In this document: positions 8,916 to 17,745 of the stretch, in pieces
Layout of the letters: every line of letters starts with the position of its first letter
Position numbering within the stretch: the stretch's first letter is position 1
From: Gp1-AA133 sp963850425
GTDB taxonomy: Bacteria; Acidobacteriota; Terriglobia; Terriglobales; Acidobacteriaceae
Length of the DNA: 64,000 bases
Assembly: GCA_963850425.1 (NCBI GenBank)
Contig: CAWKLF010000004.1
Coordinates: 62,001-126,000, forward strand
Direction: 5' to 3'
The notes under the pieces: generated by a model
The model's input: the letters and a program-made list of their open reading frames with translations, nothing else
Told to the model about the DNA's origin: nothing
The model's database searches: none
Position numbers and translations under genes: made by a program

Positions 8916-8943
8916 AGGTCCTTCGCTTCGCTCAGGATGACAA
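8916..8943 (+). repeat. 28-bp dispersed repeat, copy 2
   Basis: Identical over 28 bases to 1480-1507. It sits in the gap between uxs and the end of the REC-PilZ gene. Confidence 0.7.
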
Positions 8944-9003
8944 TTTGTTGAAGGGATTCAGTGAACAGGTGCGGCTTGAGTTGGGAGATGCCAAGTTCGA
9001 AAA

Positions 9004-10140
9004 TTATCTGCTCCAGGGGTCCTGCGGGGAGCTGACTTCGGAACTTTCTTCGGATTGTTCCAGCAGCCGGATCAGGGTTTGCACGTGGTCGTGATGTTCG
9101 GCGGTTTTCAGGACTAGCTGCACTCCCATTCCAAAACCTTTGTGCACCGACTGCACCACGCCTTGCACGCGCAGTTTTAGAGTCTGGGTGCGCACAACGA
9201 TTTCCACCCGCGTGCCCACGGGAAAGGGGGTGGGCATTTCCACGTAGCAACCACCCGAACTGATATCGGAAACGCTGCAGCGGTTGGGAACGGCAACGCC
9301 CATTCGAAAAACGTCCGCGCCCAGGCGGCAAGCGTGCCGGGATTGGGTGCGCCGGTTTCCAGGAGCAGAACGCAGCCGGGCTACGCCGCTTTCCTGGGGA
9401 GTCGGCAAAACTGTTTTGACTATGATTTCCGCGGGACGAGGTACCTGCGGTGCGGTCGCGATGGTGGCGGGCGCGTTGGTCGTGAGCCAGTTGCGCAGGA
9501 CTTTTCGCGAAGACGTTGGCACATTGACGAAGCGCATGCCGACCCGACCGGTGAAATCCTGCCACACAACCTCTCCGGAGAGCCGCACAAGAGATGTGTG
9601 GCCGGGCAAAGCGAATTCAAAATAAACGCGGCAGTCCGGTGGAAGCTTCTTCTCGCTTTGAAGGGCCGTGCCCTCCTCGCTGAGATCGATCAGCGTGGCC
9701 GGAACCTTCTCGACGTTGGAATAGTCAAGAGCGGCGCTGGCATGTACAGCGACGCGAGTATTCTTCCGCCGCTCCCGCTGCATGAGAGAACGGGCGGCGC
9801 GCAGGCTGCTCCAGGCGCGCTCCTCGGAAATCGGCTTGTACAACACGAAGTTGATACCCAGGGCAAACATCTGGCGCACGTTGTTTTGCTTGCCGGCGAT
9901 CGCGATCACGAGGGTGGTGGCATTGCGAGACGAGGCGCGTGCGCGGCGGAGCGTCTCAACAGCCTCAGGCTCATTTTCGCAATCGAGGACGACCGAGTCG
10001 TACCGAGTGTGATCGAGGCTGGCGTGCGCCTCGGTGACAGTGGCGCAGTGGTCGACTGAAAGCCCGAGTGTCTCCAGGATCTGCCGCAGGACTTGGGTGG
10101 TGGCATCCTCGGCGCACACTACGAGGCTGTTGAGCGACAT
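9004..10140 (-). CDS. Receiver-like - PilZ - PilZ regulator
   Basis: A 378-residue soluble protein. Residues 1-115 form a response-regulator-like domain with acidic pair E11/D12, candidate phospho-acceptor D53 (VVLDC) and K102 (YKPI). The Thr/Ser switch position appears to be Ala, so phospho-signalling may be altered. Two PilZ domains follow. The first has an RxxxR motif (R125-R129) and DLSEEG; the second has RTQSR and DISSGG. Both motif pairs are the c-di-GMP contacts known for PilZ domains, so the protein probably binds c-di-GMP. It is divergent from the minor-pilin operon, which suggests a role in pilus or surface control; that link is inference from position. Confidence 0.82.
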   Translation of the reverse strand: MSLNSLVVCAEDATTQVLRQILETLGLSVDHCATVTEAHASLDHTRYDSVVLDCENEPEAVETLRRARASSRNATTLVIAIAGKQNNVRQMFALGINFVLYKPISEERAWSSLRAARSLMQRERRKNTRVAVHASAALDYSNVEKVPATLIDLSEEGTALQSEKKLPPDCRVYFEFALPGHTSLVRLSGEVVWQDFTGRVGMRFVNVPTSSRKVLRNWLTTNAPATIATAPQVPRPAEIIVKTVLPTPQESGVARLRSAPGNRRTQSRHACRLGADVFRMGVAVPNRCSVSDISSGGCYVEMPTPFPVGTRVEIVVRTQTLKLRVQGVVQSVHKGFGMGVQLVLKTAEHHDHVQTLIRLLEQSEESSEVSSPQDPWSR

Positions 10141-10558
10141 ACTTAGCCATCGTAAAAGTTACGCCTGCGCATCGACAAGTTACCCGGGTAATGGGGAGCG
10201 GGATGCCATGTGGATCGCGGGAGGGAAACAGCAGCCGGCGTCGCCAAGCACGGTTCCAGGACGGGGTGGCGGCAACCGTCTCAGGAGATGGGGGTTCGTC
10301 CAAGTGCCGGGACTTGAAGCAATTGAGCTGGGGGGCTGCGGTCAGTCACGCCCGTAACCGCTCGCGAATTACGTTACTGAAGACCACCGAACTTACAGTA
10401 CCGCAGTGCTTTGACGGTGCAGGGGGGTGTCCCTAGGATGAGTTCAGTTGGCAGCGCCCAGTCGCGCAGCAGGCGCGGGACGCGGCTTTCTATCTTGCAA
10501 GACGGGAATCGTAAGCTTGGCCTCGCAAGACTTGTGAGGAATGGAAGTGGAGAGGACG
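10141..10558. other. Divergent intergenic region before the pilin operon
   Basis: About 420 bases separate the PilZ gene and the pilin operon. It was read for a c-di-GMP riboswitch because of its neighbours, but the conserved core was not found on either strand. A short hairpin (CGGTT...AACCG around 10251-10290) is the only secondary structure seen. No tRNA or ORF is supported. Confidence 0.4.
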
Positions 10559-11233
10559 ATGACTTCTCTGCAATTCGAGTTTCGCTCCCCCAGAAAAGAC
10601 GAGATCTTGCGTCACAAACTGCGCGGTTTCTCATTGCTGGAAATGGTGATCGTGGTGGCGATCGGAATGATCCTTACTGGGATCACGTTCCTGAGTCTCA
10701 AGCCACTGTTGAATCAGTCGCATGTGAACGCCGCCTATGACACGACGCTGATGGCCCTGCGTACTTATCGGAGCCGGGCAATCACGGAACGGAGGCGGTA
10801 TATCGTTGCTTTCACCGCTCCCCGAACTATCACGATCTCCAGCTGGGGAGTAGGGACCCCGGTTGCGCCTGCGCCGGTATTGGTCTCGACGCTCACCTTG
10901 CCTTCGGACATACAGTTCATGGTTCAAGCTGGTATCCCCAGCACGGCGCCCACAGTTCCGGATGGGTTCGGGGTGGGTGCGATCCCGATTGACTTTGGGC
11001 AGGGCTTGGGAGTGGGCAGTCTGAACTACGTGATGTTCATGCCGGACGGCACCTCGCAGGACCAGAGCAACCCGAGCGGGGGCAACGGCAACCCGAATAG
11101 CGGGGTGATCTACCTGGGAAAACCGAATGAGCTCTTGAGCATGCGCGCCGTTACCGTATTTGGCACTACTGGACGTATTCGCGGATGGCGGCTGTTGAAC
11201 CCGGGAGGAGGACCGCAATGGTCGCAACAATGA
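10559..11233 (+). CDS. GspH/FimT-type minor pseudopilin
   Basis: First gene of a minor-pilin operon, about 224 residues. It carries a class III prepilin leader: a basic start, then the cleavage/methylation motif GFSLLEMVIVVAIGMILTG (cleavage after Gly, Phe+1, Glu+5) leading into the N-terminal assembly helix. The remaining residues are a Gly/Pro-rich head typical of GspH/FimT proteins. Prepilin peptidase and the pilus motor are not in this window. The start is placed at the ATG after GGAGAGG; an ATG six codons upstream is also in frame. Transcribed away from the PilZ regulator. Confidence 0.8.
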   Translation: MTSLQFEFRSPRKDEILRHKLRGFSLLEMVIVVAIGMILTGITFLSLKPLLNQSHVNAAYDTTLMALRTYRSRAITERRRYIVAFTAPRTITISSWGVGTPVAPAPVLVSTLTLPSDIQFMVQAGIPSTAPTVPDGFGVGAIPIDFGQGLGVGSLNYVMFMPDGTSQDQSNPSGGNGNPNSGVIYLGKPNELLSMRAVTVFGTTGRIRGWRLLNPGGGPQWSQQ

Positions 11234-11826
11234 CGCGCAGGATGGCAAGGCCAAGCTGCAAAAAAACGGACGCGCGGGGCTTCAGCCTTATTGAAGTCAT
11301 CATTTCAATTGCGATTCTGATGATCGGCCTGTTGGCCCTGGTTGCCACGTTTGGTATGGCATTGGCTTCGACCGCGAATTCGCAAGAAGACCTGATCGCC
11401 AAGCAGAAGGCCATGGAGGCGGTGGAGAGTATCTATACCGCGCGCAACACACAACAGCTGGGCTTCGGGGCGATTGCGAATACCAACGCGGCAGGCGGCA
11501 TTTTCAGATTGGGCTATCAGTCACTGTTGGCCGCCGGAGCGGATGGTCTGGTAGGCACAACAGACGACACGAATTTTCCGGTGTGCCCGGGAGGAGTTGA
11601 GTGTATCAACCTGCCGGGGAACGATGGGATTCTGGGAACAAGCGACGACACCCAGATGAGCCTGTCGAATTTCCAGCGCCAGATCACAATTACACCGGTG
11701 TTACAACCCGACGGCACGCCGAACCCGAACTTGAAGCAGGTGCAAGTCGATGTGCAGTACACCAAGGCGGGCTCGTCGAAGAAACGGACCTATACAAGCA
11801 TTGCTTACATCTCCTCCTATCGCTGA
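11218..11826 (+). CDS. PilV-like minor pilin
   Basis: Type IV prepilin of about 202 residues with the cleavage motif GFSLIEVIISIAILMIGLLA after a basic leader. The proline-free hydrophobic helix followed by a small polar head, and its place directly after the FimT-like gene, fit PilV. The start ATG at 11218 has GGAGGAGG six bases upstream and overlaps the end of the previous gene by 16 bases. Minor pilins of this set prime pilus assembly and decorate the tip. Confidence 0.8.
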   Translation: MVATMTRRMARPSCKKTDARGFSLIEVIISIAILMIGLLALVATFGMALASTANSQEDLIAKQKAMEAVESIYTARNTQQLGFGAIANTNAAGGIFRLGYQSLLAAGADGLVGTTDDTNFPVCPGGVECINLPGNDGILGTSDDTQMSLSNFQRQITITPVLQPDGTPNPNLKQVQVDVQYTKAGSSKKRTYTSIAYISSYR

Positions 11827-11849
11827 TGCGGAACACAAGGGAATTCAAC

Positions 11850-12932
11850 ATGAATATGCGAACTCGCCACCAAGGATTCTCGCTGCTGGAAATGATGATC
11901 TCGATGTCGCTGGGCTTGATCGTGATGGGATCCATGGTCCAACTCTTCAAGATGGGAACGACCACTTCGAGGCTAGTGGTGCAGCGCACGGAAATGCAGC
12001 AGAACATGCGTGCGGCGATCGAGTTAATGACCAAGGACATCAGTCTGGCGGGATCCGGACTGCCGGATGCGGGCATTCAGCTACCAATTGGGGGCACAGT
12101 TTCGCGGTACGGGTGCGATCAAAGTACTTGTCATGTGCCCGGCGGGACCTATCCCAGCAACGGGGCGGTTGCGAACTACATGACGGGAATTCTCCCTGGA
12201 TACAGCAACGGGGTTGAAGCCAAAGCGGTGATTCCGGCTGCGCCAGGCACGCGCAGCGACAGCATCACTGTGATCTATGCGGACTACAGCTTTCCTTTGA
12301 ACCAGTACTGGCTGGACTTTCCGACACTTGCTTCGACCGGAACCCTGCTGAACGTGAACGTACCGTTTCCGGCGCCGAATCCAGTACCACCGCTGATTAC
12401 GGCTGTGGGCGGGATCCAGGTGGGGGACGTCATCTGGTTAAGCAACAGCCTGGGCAATGCGGTCGGCGAGGTTACCGCGGTCAGTAACGGATCGCTGACG
12501 TTTGCGGACAATGACGCATTGAACCTCAATCAAAGCGGGGCCGCCATCACCAACAACATTCGGGCCCTGAATAACGGGACGCATCTCACCGGCTACCGGC
12601 TGTTCGTTGTGACCTACTACCTGACGGTCCCGGCCAACGGGGAGTCACCGCGACTGATGCGACAGGTGAATGGGCGAGTTCCGGTTCCGGTTGCCGACGA
12701 CGTCATCAACCTGCAGTTTGCCTACGACCTGTTCAACTCTGACACCAATGCCCTGGATCCGAACCAGGCCGACCCACTCAGTTTTCCTAACGATGCGCTG
12801 GGCCTGATCCAGAAGGTGAATATCAGCGTAATGGGGCAGAGCCTGGCGAATAGCACGAAGGATGCTCAGAACATGCGGTTGGCGACATCCGTGAGTGCCC
12901 GAAATATGGCTTTCTTCGATCGATACAGATGA
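11850..12932 (+). CDS. PilW-like minor pilin
   Basis: A 360-residue prepilin-like protein. The mature N terminus is GFSLLEMMISMSLGLIVMGS with Glu+5, followed by a region rich in Gln/Arg/Thr (VQRTEMQQNMRAAIELMTKD) that is typical of PilW. The start is the ATG with AAGGGA seven bases upstream; an earlier in-frame ATG at 11826 overlaps the previous stop (TGATG). The frame is also open further upstream inside pilV, but that part is shadow. It sits between pilV-like and pilX-like genes, the usual order. Confidence 0.82.
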   Translation: MNMRTRHQGFSLLEMMISMSLGLIVMGSMVQLFKMGTTTSRLVVQRTEMQQNMRAAIELMTKDISLAGSGLPDAGIQLPIGGTVSRYGCDQSTCHVPGGTYPSNGAVANYMTGILPGYSNGVEAKAVIPAAPGTRSDSITVIYADYSFPLNQYWLDFPTLASTGTLLNVNVPFPAPNPVPPLITAVGGIQVGDVIWLSNSLGNAVGEVTAVSNGSLTFADNDALNLNQSGAAITNNIRALNNGTHLTGYRLFVVTYYLTVPANGESPRLMRQVNGRVPVPVADDVINLQFAYDLFNSDTNALDPNQADPLSFPNDALGLIQKVNISVMGQSLANSTKDAQNMRLATSVSARNMAFFDRYR

Positions 12933-12959
12933 TGGGTTTTTGAGAGGCGGGGGGAGAGT

Positions 12960-15725
12960 ATGGAGAGAAATCGAGAGAGAGGTTTCACGCTGATAGCGGC
13001 GCTGTTGATGATGCTGCTGCTTTCCGCGATGGCAGTGGGACTGATTTTTCTGGTGACCAATGAAGGCCACGCCAGCGCGTACGAGCAGGAAGGCAATGTG
13101 GCCTTTGACGGCGCCGAGTCAGGAATCGAAAAACTGACGGCCGACCTGGGCGCACTGTACAGCAACAGCTTGTCGCCGACCCCGGCGGAGATTCAGAACC
13201 TGGTCAACTTTCCCCCGACCGGGCTGGGCGTGAACTATGTGGAAACGATTACCTATGCCCAGGATGCGCAAGGCAATCCGGTAAGTTCCTCGCGTCCGAT
13301 CAGTGCGGGCAACAACCAGGGGCTATACGCCGAGCTCACGCCAATGAGTTTGAACGTAACCGCGACGCGTCCGGGCGGAGCCTCGGTCAGCATGTCGCGG
13401 ACCGTGGAAGTCGCACTCATCCCGGTATTTCAGTTCGGGGTGTTCTGCGGCTATGACTGCAGTTACTTTCCGGGACCGAATTTCGCTTTCGGAGGACGCG
13501 TCCACACCAACGGCAATCTCTTCCTGGCGGACGGCGCAAACCTGGTTTTCAACGACAAGATCTCGGCCTATACCCAGATCGTTATGGACCAACTGGAAAA
13601 TGGACATGCGACCTCGAGCGGGTACGGCGGCACAGTATTTGTTTCGACGGCGGCAGGGGGATGCCCGCTGAACACGTTTCCACCACCTACTGGCGCAGGA
13701 AAGAACTGCGTGGCGCTGCCGGCTTCGACGCCCAGCGTGCCGGGAGATGCCAGCTGGAGCGGCGGATACCCGAACTTAGCGGGCTCGAAGAATGTCAACT
13801 TCCCATCGATCTCGGGCGGCACTCTAAAGGGCTACATGACGAATGGAGTGACGGGCGCAACCAAGATGCAGTTGCCCTTCGTGCAACACAGTTGCACGGA
13901 TTTTCCGCCGCCTTGCACCGATCCTATACAGATTCTGCGAAAGCCGCTGGCGAACGAATCCAATCTAAGCTCCATTGGTCAATCGCGCGTTTACAACAAG
14001 GCAGCGATCCGGGTGCTACTGGCGGATACTGAGGCGGATCTGCGCCCGATTACGCCAGATGATCCCGCCGATCCGGCCAATGATATCCAGTTTGTGCCGA
14101 GCACGGGAGTCGCCCTTGCCGCTGGATTCGCTTACAACAAGAACGGGTCTTCGGCTGGTGCGGGAACGCAGTACTTTGCGATGGCAAAGCCAGCCGTCGA
14201 TGCGAACTGGGTAGCGCCGCTGAACCCACCGACCGGGGTGAAGTATAAGTGGTCGACGTGGCCACTGCTGGGTGAAATTACGACTCTTCCGCCCGACGTA
14301 AATGGTGCCCCAGGCGGACAGGGAGCATGGCTGAGGGTTGAGTATAAGAACATGCAAGACAAATGGGTTGGCATCACCCAGGAGTGGCTGAAGTACGGAT
14401 TTGCCCGTAACTACAATACAGTGCCGACAATCCCTGGCCCCATTGGTCTCACCGCTCCGGTGGCCGGACAGAACAGCATCAATCCGCATGCGATTCTGAT
14501 TTTGCAGCAGCTTTCGCCGACCGCTGCCAATAATGCGAATACGATGGGCGCGGCGTCCCAGAACGCGTGGTACCCGATTAATTTCTACGACACCCGTGAA
14601 GGCGAGCCGCGCGACGATGCCACCATTGGTTGCACGGTGAATGGCATCATGAATGCCGTGGAAATCGATGCAGGCAACCTGGCGCAGTGGGTCGCCGGAC
14701 AGGGAGTCTACGCCGGACAAAGCGGCAAGCTGGTGAACTATTCCGATCAGAACGGATATCTGCTGTATTTCTCGGATCGCCGCGGTATGTTGCCCGATCC
14801 CAACCAGGGGAACATCACCGCGGGTGAGTCTGGGCTGGAAGATGTGGTGAATTCGGGGATTGCAGGCGGGGCGCCGGATGGACAACTGGAGGCTCCGGAT
14901 TATTACAACTATTCGGCGGAAGACGTAGATCAGAACGGACAGCTGGACAACTGGGGCGGCGCTAACATCGGCTATGGCTTCCAGGTCAATACATTCTCCG
15001 TGCCACCCAATCCGTACAAAGCAATCGCGACCTGCTCCACCGTTGGCCAAGCCAATGCCGTAACCGGTGCGCGCCACGCAATAAAGTTAGTGGACGGGGG
15101 AATGGATACGGTTGGCAAATCGTATCTGCCCATGCGCTGGGATACTCCGATCCCCAGCGGAGGATTCACAGTTGCGTCGGAAAACCCGGTCTATGTGCAG
15201 GGGAACTACAACAGCGGGCCGGCCGACCCGTTCTGGACCAGCAACTTCACCAATAGCTCGACTCCCCATGCGGCGGCCGCCATTATCGCAGACACGGTCA
15301 CACTGCTTTCGAACTCATGGAGTGATGCGAACAGCCTGGCTCAGCCGACAAGCCCAAGTGGGCGATCATCTCCGACACAAGATGCCTACTACCGCATGGC
15401 GGTCGCGAGCGGAAAGAACGTTCCCTTCCCCCAGCCCAACTGGGGCGGGCAGGACATGGGGACCGATGGCGGCATGCACAACTTCCTGCGCTATCTTGAG
15501 AATCTTGGCAACATCAAGCTGCACTATAACGGGTCGCTGGTAAGTATGTACTATTCGGAATACAACACCGGTATTTTCAAGTGCTGTACGACCGTTTACA
15601 GTCCACCTGGCCGCGACTACCACTTTGATGTGCTGTTTTTGAACCCGGTGAACTTGCCTCCTGGTACACCGATGTTCGAAGACATTGTGAACCTGAGCTA
15701 CCAGCAGAATTTCACACCACAATAA
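12960..15725 (+). CDS. Giant PilX-like pilus assembly protein
   Basis: Last gene of the minor-pilin operon, 921 residues, preceded by a strong GGGGGGAGAG ribosome site. The N terminus (RGFTLIAALLMMLLLSAMAVGLIFLV) is PilX-N-like: a hydrophobic helix lacking Glu+5. After it comes an Asn/Gly/Pro-rich exported region of about 850 residues with several Cys (for example CGYDCSYF and FKCCTTVY) that could form disulfides. Canonical PilX is only about 200 residues, so most of this protein is an extra domain of unknown fold. As no PilY1 gene is present, a tip-adhesin or PilY1-like role is possible, but that is inference. Confidence 0.8.
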   Translation: MERNRERGFTLIAALLMMLLLSAMAVGLIFLVTNEGHASAYEQEGNVAFDGAESGIEKLTADLGALYSNSLSPTPAEIQNLVNFPPTGLGVNYVETITYAQDAQGNPVSSSRPISAGNNQGLYAELTPMSLNVTATRPGGASVSMSRTVEVALIPVFQFGVFCGYDCSYFPGPNFAFGGRVHTNGNLFLADGANLVFNDKISAYTQIVMDQLENGHATSSGYGGTVFVSTAAGGCPLNTFPPPTGAGKNCVALPASTPSVPGDASWSGGYPNLAGSKNVNFPSISGGTLKGYMTNGVTGATKMQLPFVQHSCTDFPPPCTDPIQILRKPLANESNLSSIGQSRVYNKAAIRVLLADTEADLRPITPDDPADPANDIQFVPSTGVALAAGFAYNKNGSSAGAGTQYFAMAKPAVDANWVAPLNPPTGVKYKWSTWPLLGEITTLPPDVNGAPGGQGAWLRVEYKNMQDKWVGITQEWLKYGFARNYNTVPTIPGPIGLTAPVAGQNSINPHAILILQQLSPTAANNANTMGAASQNAWYPINFYDTREGEPRDDATIGCTVNGIMNAVEIDAGNLAQWVAGQGVYAGQSGKLVNYSDQNGYLLYFSDRRGMLPDPNQGNITAGESGLEDVVNSGIAGGAPDGQLEAPDYYNYSAEDVDQNGQLDNWGGANIGYGFQVNTFSVPPNPYKAIATCSTVGQANAVTGARHAIKLVDGGMDTVGKSYLPMRWDTPIPSGGFTVASENPVYVQGNYNSGPADPFWTSNFTNSSTPHAAAAIIADTVTLLSNSWSDANSLAQPTSPSGRSSPTQDAYYRMAVASGKNVPFPQPNWGGQDMGTDGGMHNFLRYLENLGNIKLHYNGSLVSMYYSEYNTGIFKCCTTVYSPPGRDYHFDVLFLNPVNLPPGTPMFEDIVNLSYQQNFTPQ

Positions 15726-15744
15726 ACAACCCATTCACCCACCG

Positions 15745-15780
15745 GCCCCAATCCTCTCCGAGGGTTGGGGCTTTTGTTTT
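15745..15780 (+). terminator. Terminator of the minor-pilin operon
   Basis: GCCCCAATCCTC and GAGGGTTGGGGC pair over 12 positions (one G-U) around a 3-base loop, followed by TTTTGTTTT. Confidence 0.88.
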
Positions 15781-15877
15781 GGCTTTACGGGTAAAATGAG
15801 GAACGACATTTCATTCTGTGGTTGGGTACTCGTAATGAACTTCGAGTCCAGCGCGGCGAATTGGGGATTCAGCGAAT

Positions 15878-17083
15878 ATGGCCGAGGCCAAAAATCGAGT
15901 TTACTGGGCATTATTCCTGGCGTTCGTCATCGCCGGCGTAGGGCTTTTCTTCGTGCCGGCTTTCATCATTCGACCATTCAAGTATCAGTCACCCTGGGCA
16001 TTGCACACCGCACTGGTTTTCCGCCAGTTCGCGGCCGCCGGGACAATTGTTGCAGCGTGCGCAGTACTCACCCTGATGTTTGTGCTTTGGGGCCGCGCGG
16101 GGCGTTTCCAAAGAATCGCAATGGTGCTGGCCGGTGTACTGGTGCTGGGGGCGGCGACGATGGCGCGCATGAATTATTTCGAGTGGATGTTTCATCCGGT
16201 TGCGCAGCCGGGATTCCTGAAGTCAGACAATGCGAAACTCGACGCGAGCGAGATGGTGCTGGCGCTGGATTTCAACGGAGACGCGCGCGCCTATCCCATT
16301 CGGGAAATGGCCTACCATCACATCGTGAACGATGAGGTTGGAGGAGTGCCGGTCGCGGTCACCTATTGAACACTCTGTCACACCGGTCTGGTGTGGAAAC
16401 GAAGTGTTGGCGGACGAGTGCTGCATTTCTACCTGGCAGGCATCAATAATCAGAACTTCCTTATGCGAGATCGTGAGACCGGAACGTGGTGGCAGCAGAT
16501 CAGCGGAAAGGCAATTTTTGGAAAGCTGAAGGGAGCGACGCTTGAGCTGGCGCCAAGCGATGAGCTGAGCTTCGGGTTGTGGAAGAAAGAGTCGCCTGGC
16601 GGGCAAGTGTTGGCAGCCGTCGCGCGTGACGAGAAGAAATACGAAAGCAAGTGGGAAGAGGAAGTCGCCAAGCTGCCGGTTCCTGTCAGTTTTCCTGGCA
16701 CGGAACTGAAATCGCGAGACGTCGTGGTCGGACTGGAATTAGGAGGAGATGCGCGGGCCTACCCGCTAGACAAGATTCTGAAACAGAGCCCCATTCAAGA
16801 CCGACTAGGAGGGAAAGCCATCCTGCTGGTGGCAGGTCCGGATGGAAAGTCAGTGAGGGCATTTGAAAGCCACGTCGATGGCTCGGACATCGAACTATTT
16901 CGCAAGGGCGACACCACGGACTTTGCGCTGGTGGATTCCGAAGGCACGAGCGAATGGAATTTCAAGGGATGCGCGACTTCGGGACCTGCTTCCGGAAAAT
17001 GTCTGCCTGAGCTTCCAGCCATCAAGGATTACTGGTTTGACTGGCGAAACTATCACGCGAACACAACCGTGTACCGGCATTGA
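15878..17083 (+). CDS. DUF3179 membrane protein with in-frame TGA (candidate selenoprotein)
   Basis: Read straight through one TGA at 16367-16369, this is a single 401-residue DUF3179 protein. Three membrane helices (about 7-30, 47-70, 77-97) are followed by an exported region containing two degenerate halves, each with GDARAYP (near residues 134 and 290). DUF3179 proteins carry a VTYCxLC motif after the first half; here the sequence reads VTY-[TGA]-TLCHTG. The stop codon therefore replaces exactly the first Cys of a CxxC motif, giving U164-x-x-C167. The reading frame is unshifted on both sides and the downstream 237 codons keep family features (LHFYLAGINNQN, GTWWQQISGKAI, DYWFDWRNYH). A hairpin with SECIS geometry follows the TGA. 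The second half has no good start of its own. A nonsense mutation or sequencing error is the alternative. Biochemical role of DUF3179 is unknown. Confidence 0.75.
16367..16408 (+). promoter_or_regulatory. Candidate bacterial SECIS element after the TGA
   Basis: Directly after the TGA: lower stem AACACT (16369-16374) with AGTGTT (16403-16408), an internal loop CTGT / GAAACGA, upper stem CACACC (16379-16384) with GGTGTG (16390-16395), and apical loop GGTCT (16385-16389). The loop begins 16 bases past the TGA. Bacterial SECIS hairpins lie inside the coding region right after the UGA and need G at the first or second apical-loop position; E. coli fdhF has AGGUCU. SelB binding is inferred. Confidence 0.65.
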
Positions 17084-17124
17084 TTCCTGGGAATCATCAG
17101 TTTGAATTCGCAGAGGGAGAGATC

Positions 17125-17733
17125 GTGCCAGAAATGAAAGCGCTGTTCTGGGATGTTGGGGGCGTGCTGCTGACCAATGCCTGGGACCATACGCAGCGGG
17201 ATCAGGCAATCCAAAAGTTCCAACTGGAACGGGTTGAGTTTACGGAGCGCCATGAACTGGTTGCGTCGTCGTTCGAGAGGGGCAAGATCAGCCTGGCCGA
17301 ATATCTCGACCGCACGGTTTTTTACCGGCTGCGGCCGTTCTCGCGAGAAGAGTTCACGGATTACATGTACTCGCTTTCGTTGCCGGACGAAGGGTGCCTG
17401 GGCTTTGCGCGGGCATTGGCGGATTCCGGAAAATATTTAATGGGAACCATCAACAACGAGTCTCGGGAGTTGAACGCTTACCGCATCGAGAAGTTCGGGC
17501 TGCGCGGGGTTTTTCGCGTGTTTGTGAGTTCGTGCTTTGTGGGGCTTCGCAAACCGGAGGAGGGTATTTACAGGCTTGCGCTCGATCTAACGCAGCAGGC
17601 TCCGGAGGAATGCTGTTTCATCGATGATCGGGCGTTGAACCTCGAGATGGCGAAGCGACTGGGAATGCATACCATCGAGATGGATGGGGTGGAGCAGTTG
17701 CGCAGGGATCTGAAGAAACTTGGGGTGGGTTAG
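17125..17733 (+). CDS. HAD-superfamily hydrolase, YihX-like
   Basis: Haloacid-dehalogenase-type phosphatase of about 202 residues. Motif I is FWDVGGVL (nucleophilic Asp present, the second Asp replaced by Gly as in YihX-like and epoxide-hydrolase-N-like members), motif II is the TINNES stretch, a Lys lies in GLRKPEEGIY, and motif III is CCFIDDRALNLEMAKRLGM. A helical cap is inserted after motif I. Substrate unknown, probably a small phosphorylated metabolite. The start is placed at a GTG with GAGGGAGA just upstream; ATG at 17134 is an alternative. It lies 41 bases after the DUF3179 gene and may be co-transcribed. Confidence 0.78.
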   Translation: MPEMKALFWDVGGVLLTNAWDHTQRDQAIQKFQLERVEFTERHELVASSFERGKISLAEYLDRTVFYRLRPFSREEFTDYMYSLSLPDEGCLGFARALADSGKYLMGTINNESRELNAYRIEKFGLRGVFRVFVSSCFVGLRKPEEGIYRLALDLTQQAPEECCFIDDRALNLEMAKRLGMHTIEMDGVEQLRRDLKKLGVG

Positions 17734-17745
17734 GATTTGTGATCG

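Noticed and set aside
10141..10558. c-di-GMP riboswitch before the pilin operon
   Set aside because: Looked for because of the PilZ/pilin context, but the conserved GEMM core was not seen on either strand.
16463..17083. The downstream half of the DUF3179 gene as an independent gene
   Set aside because: No ribosome site precedes any ATG after the TGA, and it lacks the N-terminal part of the domain.
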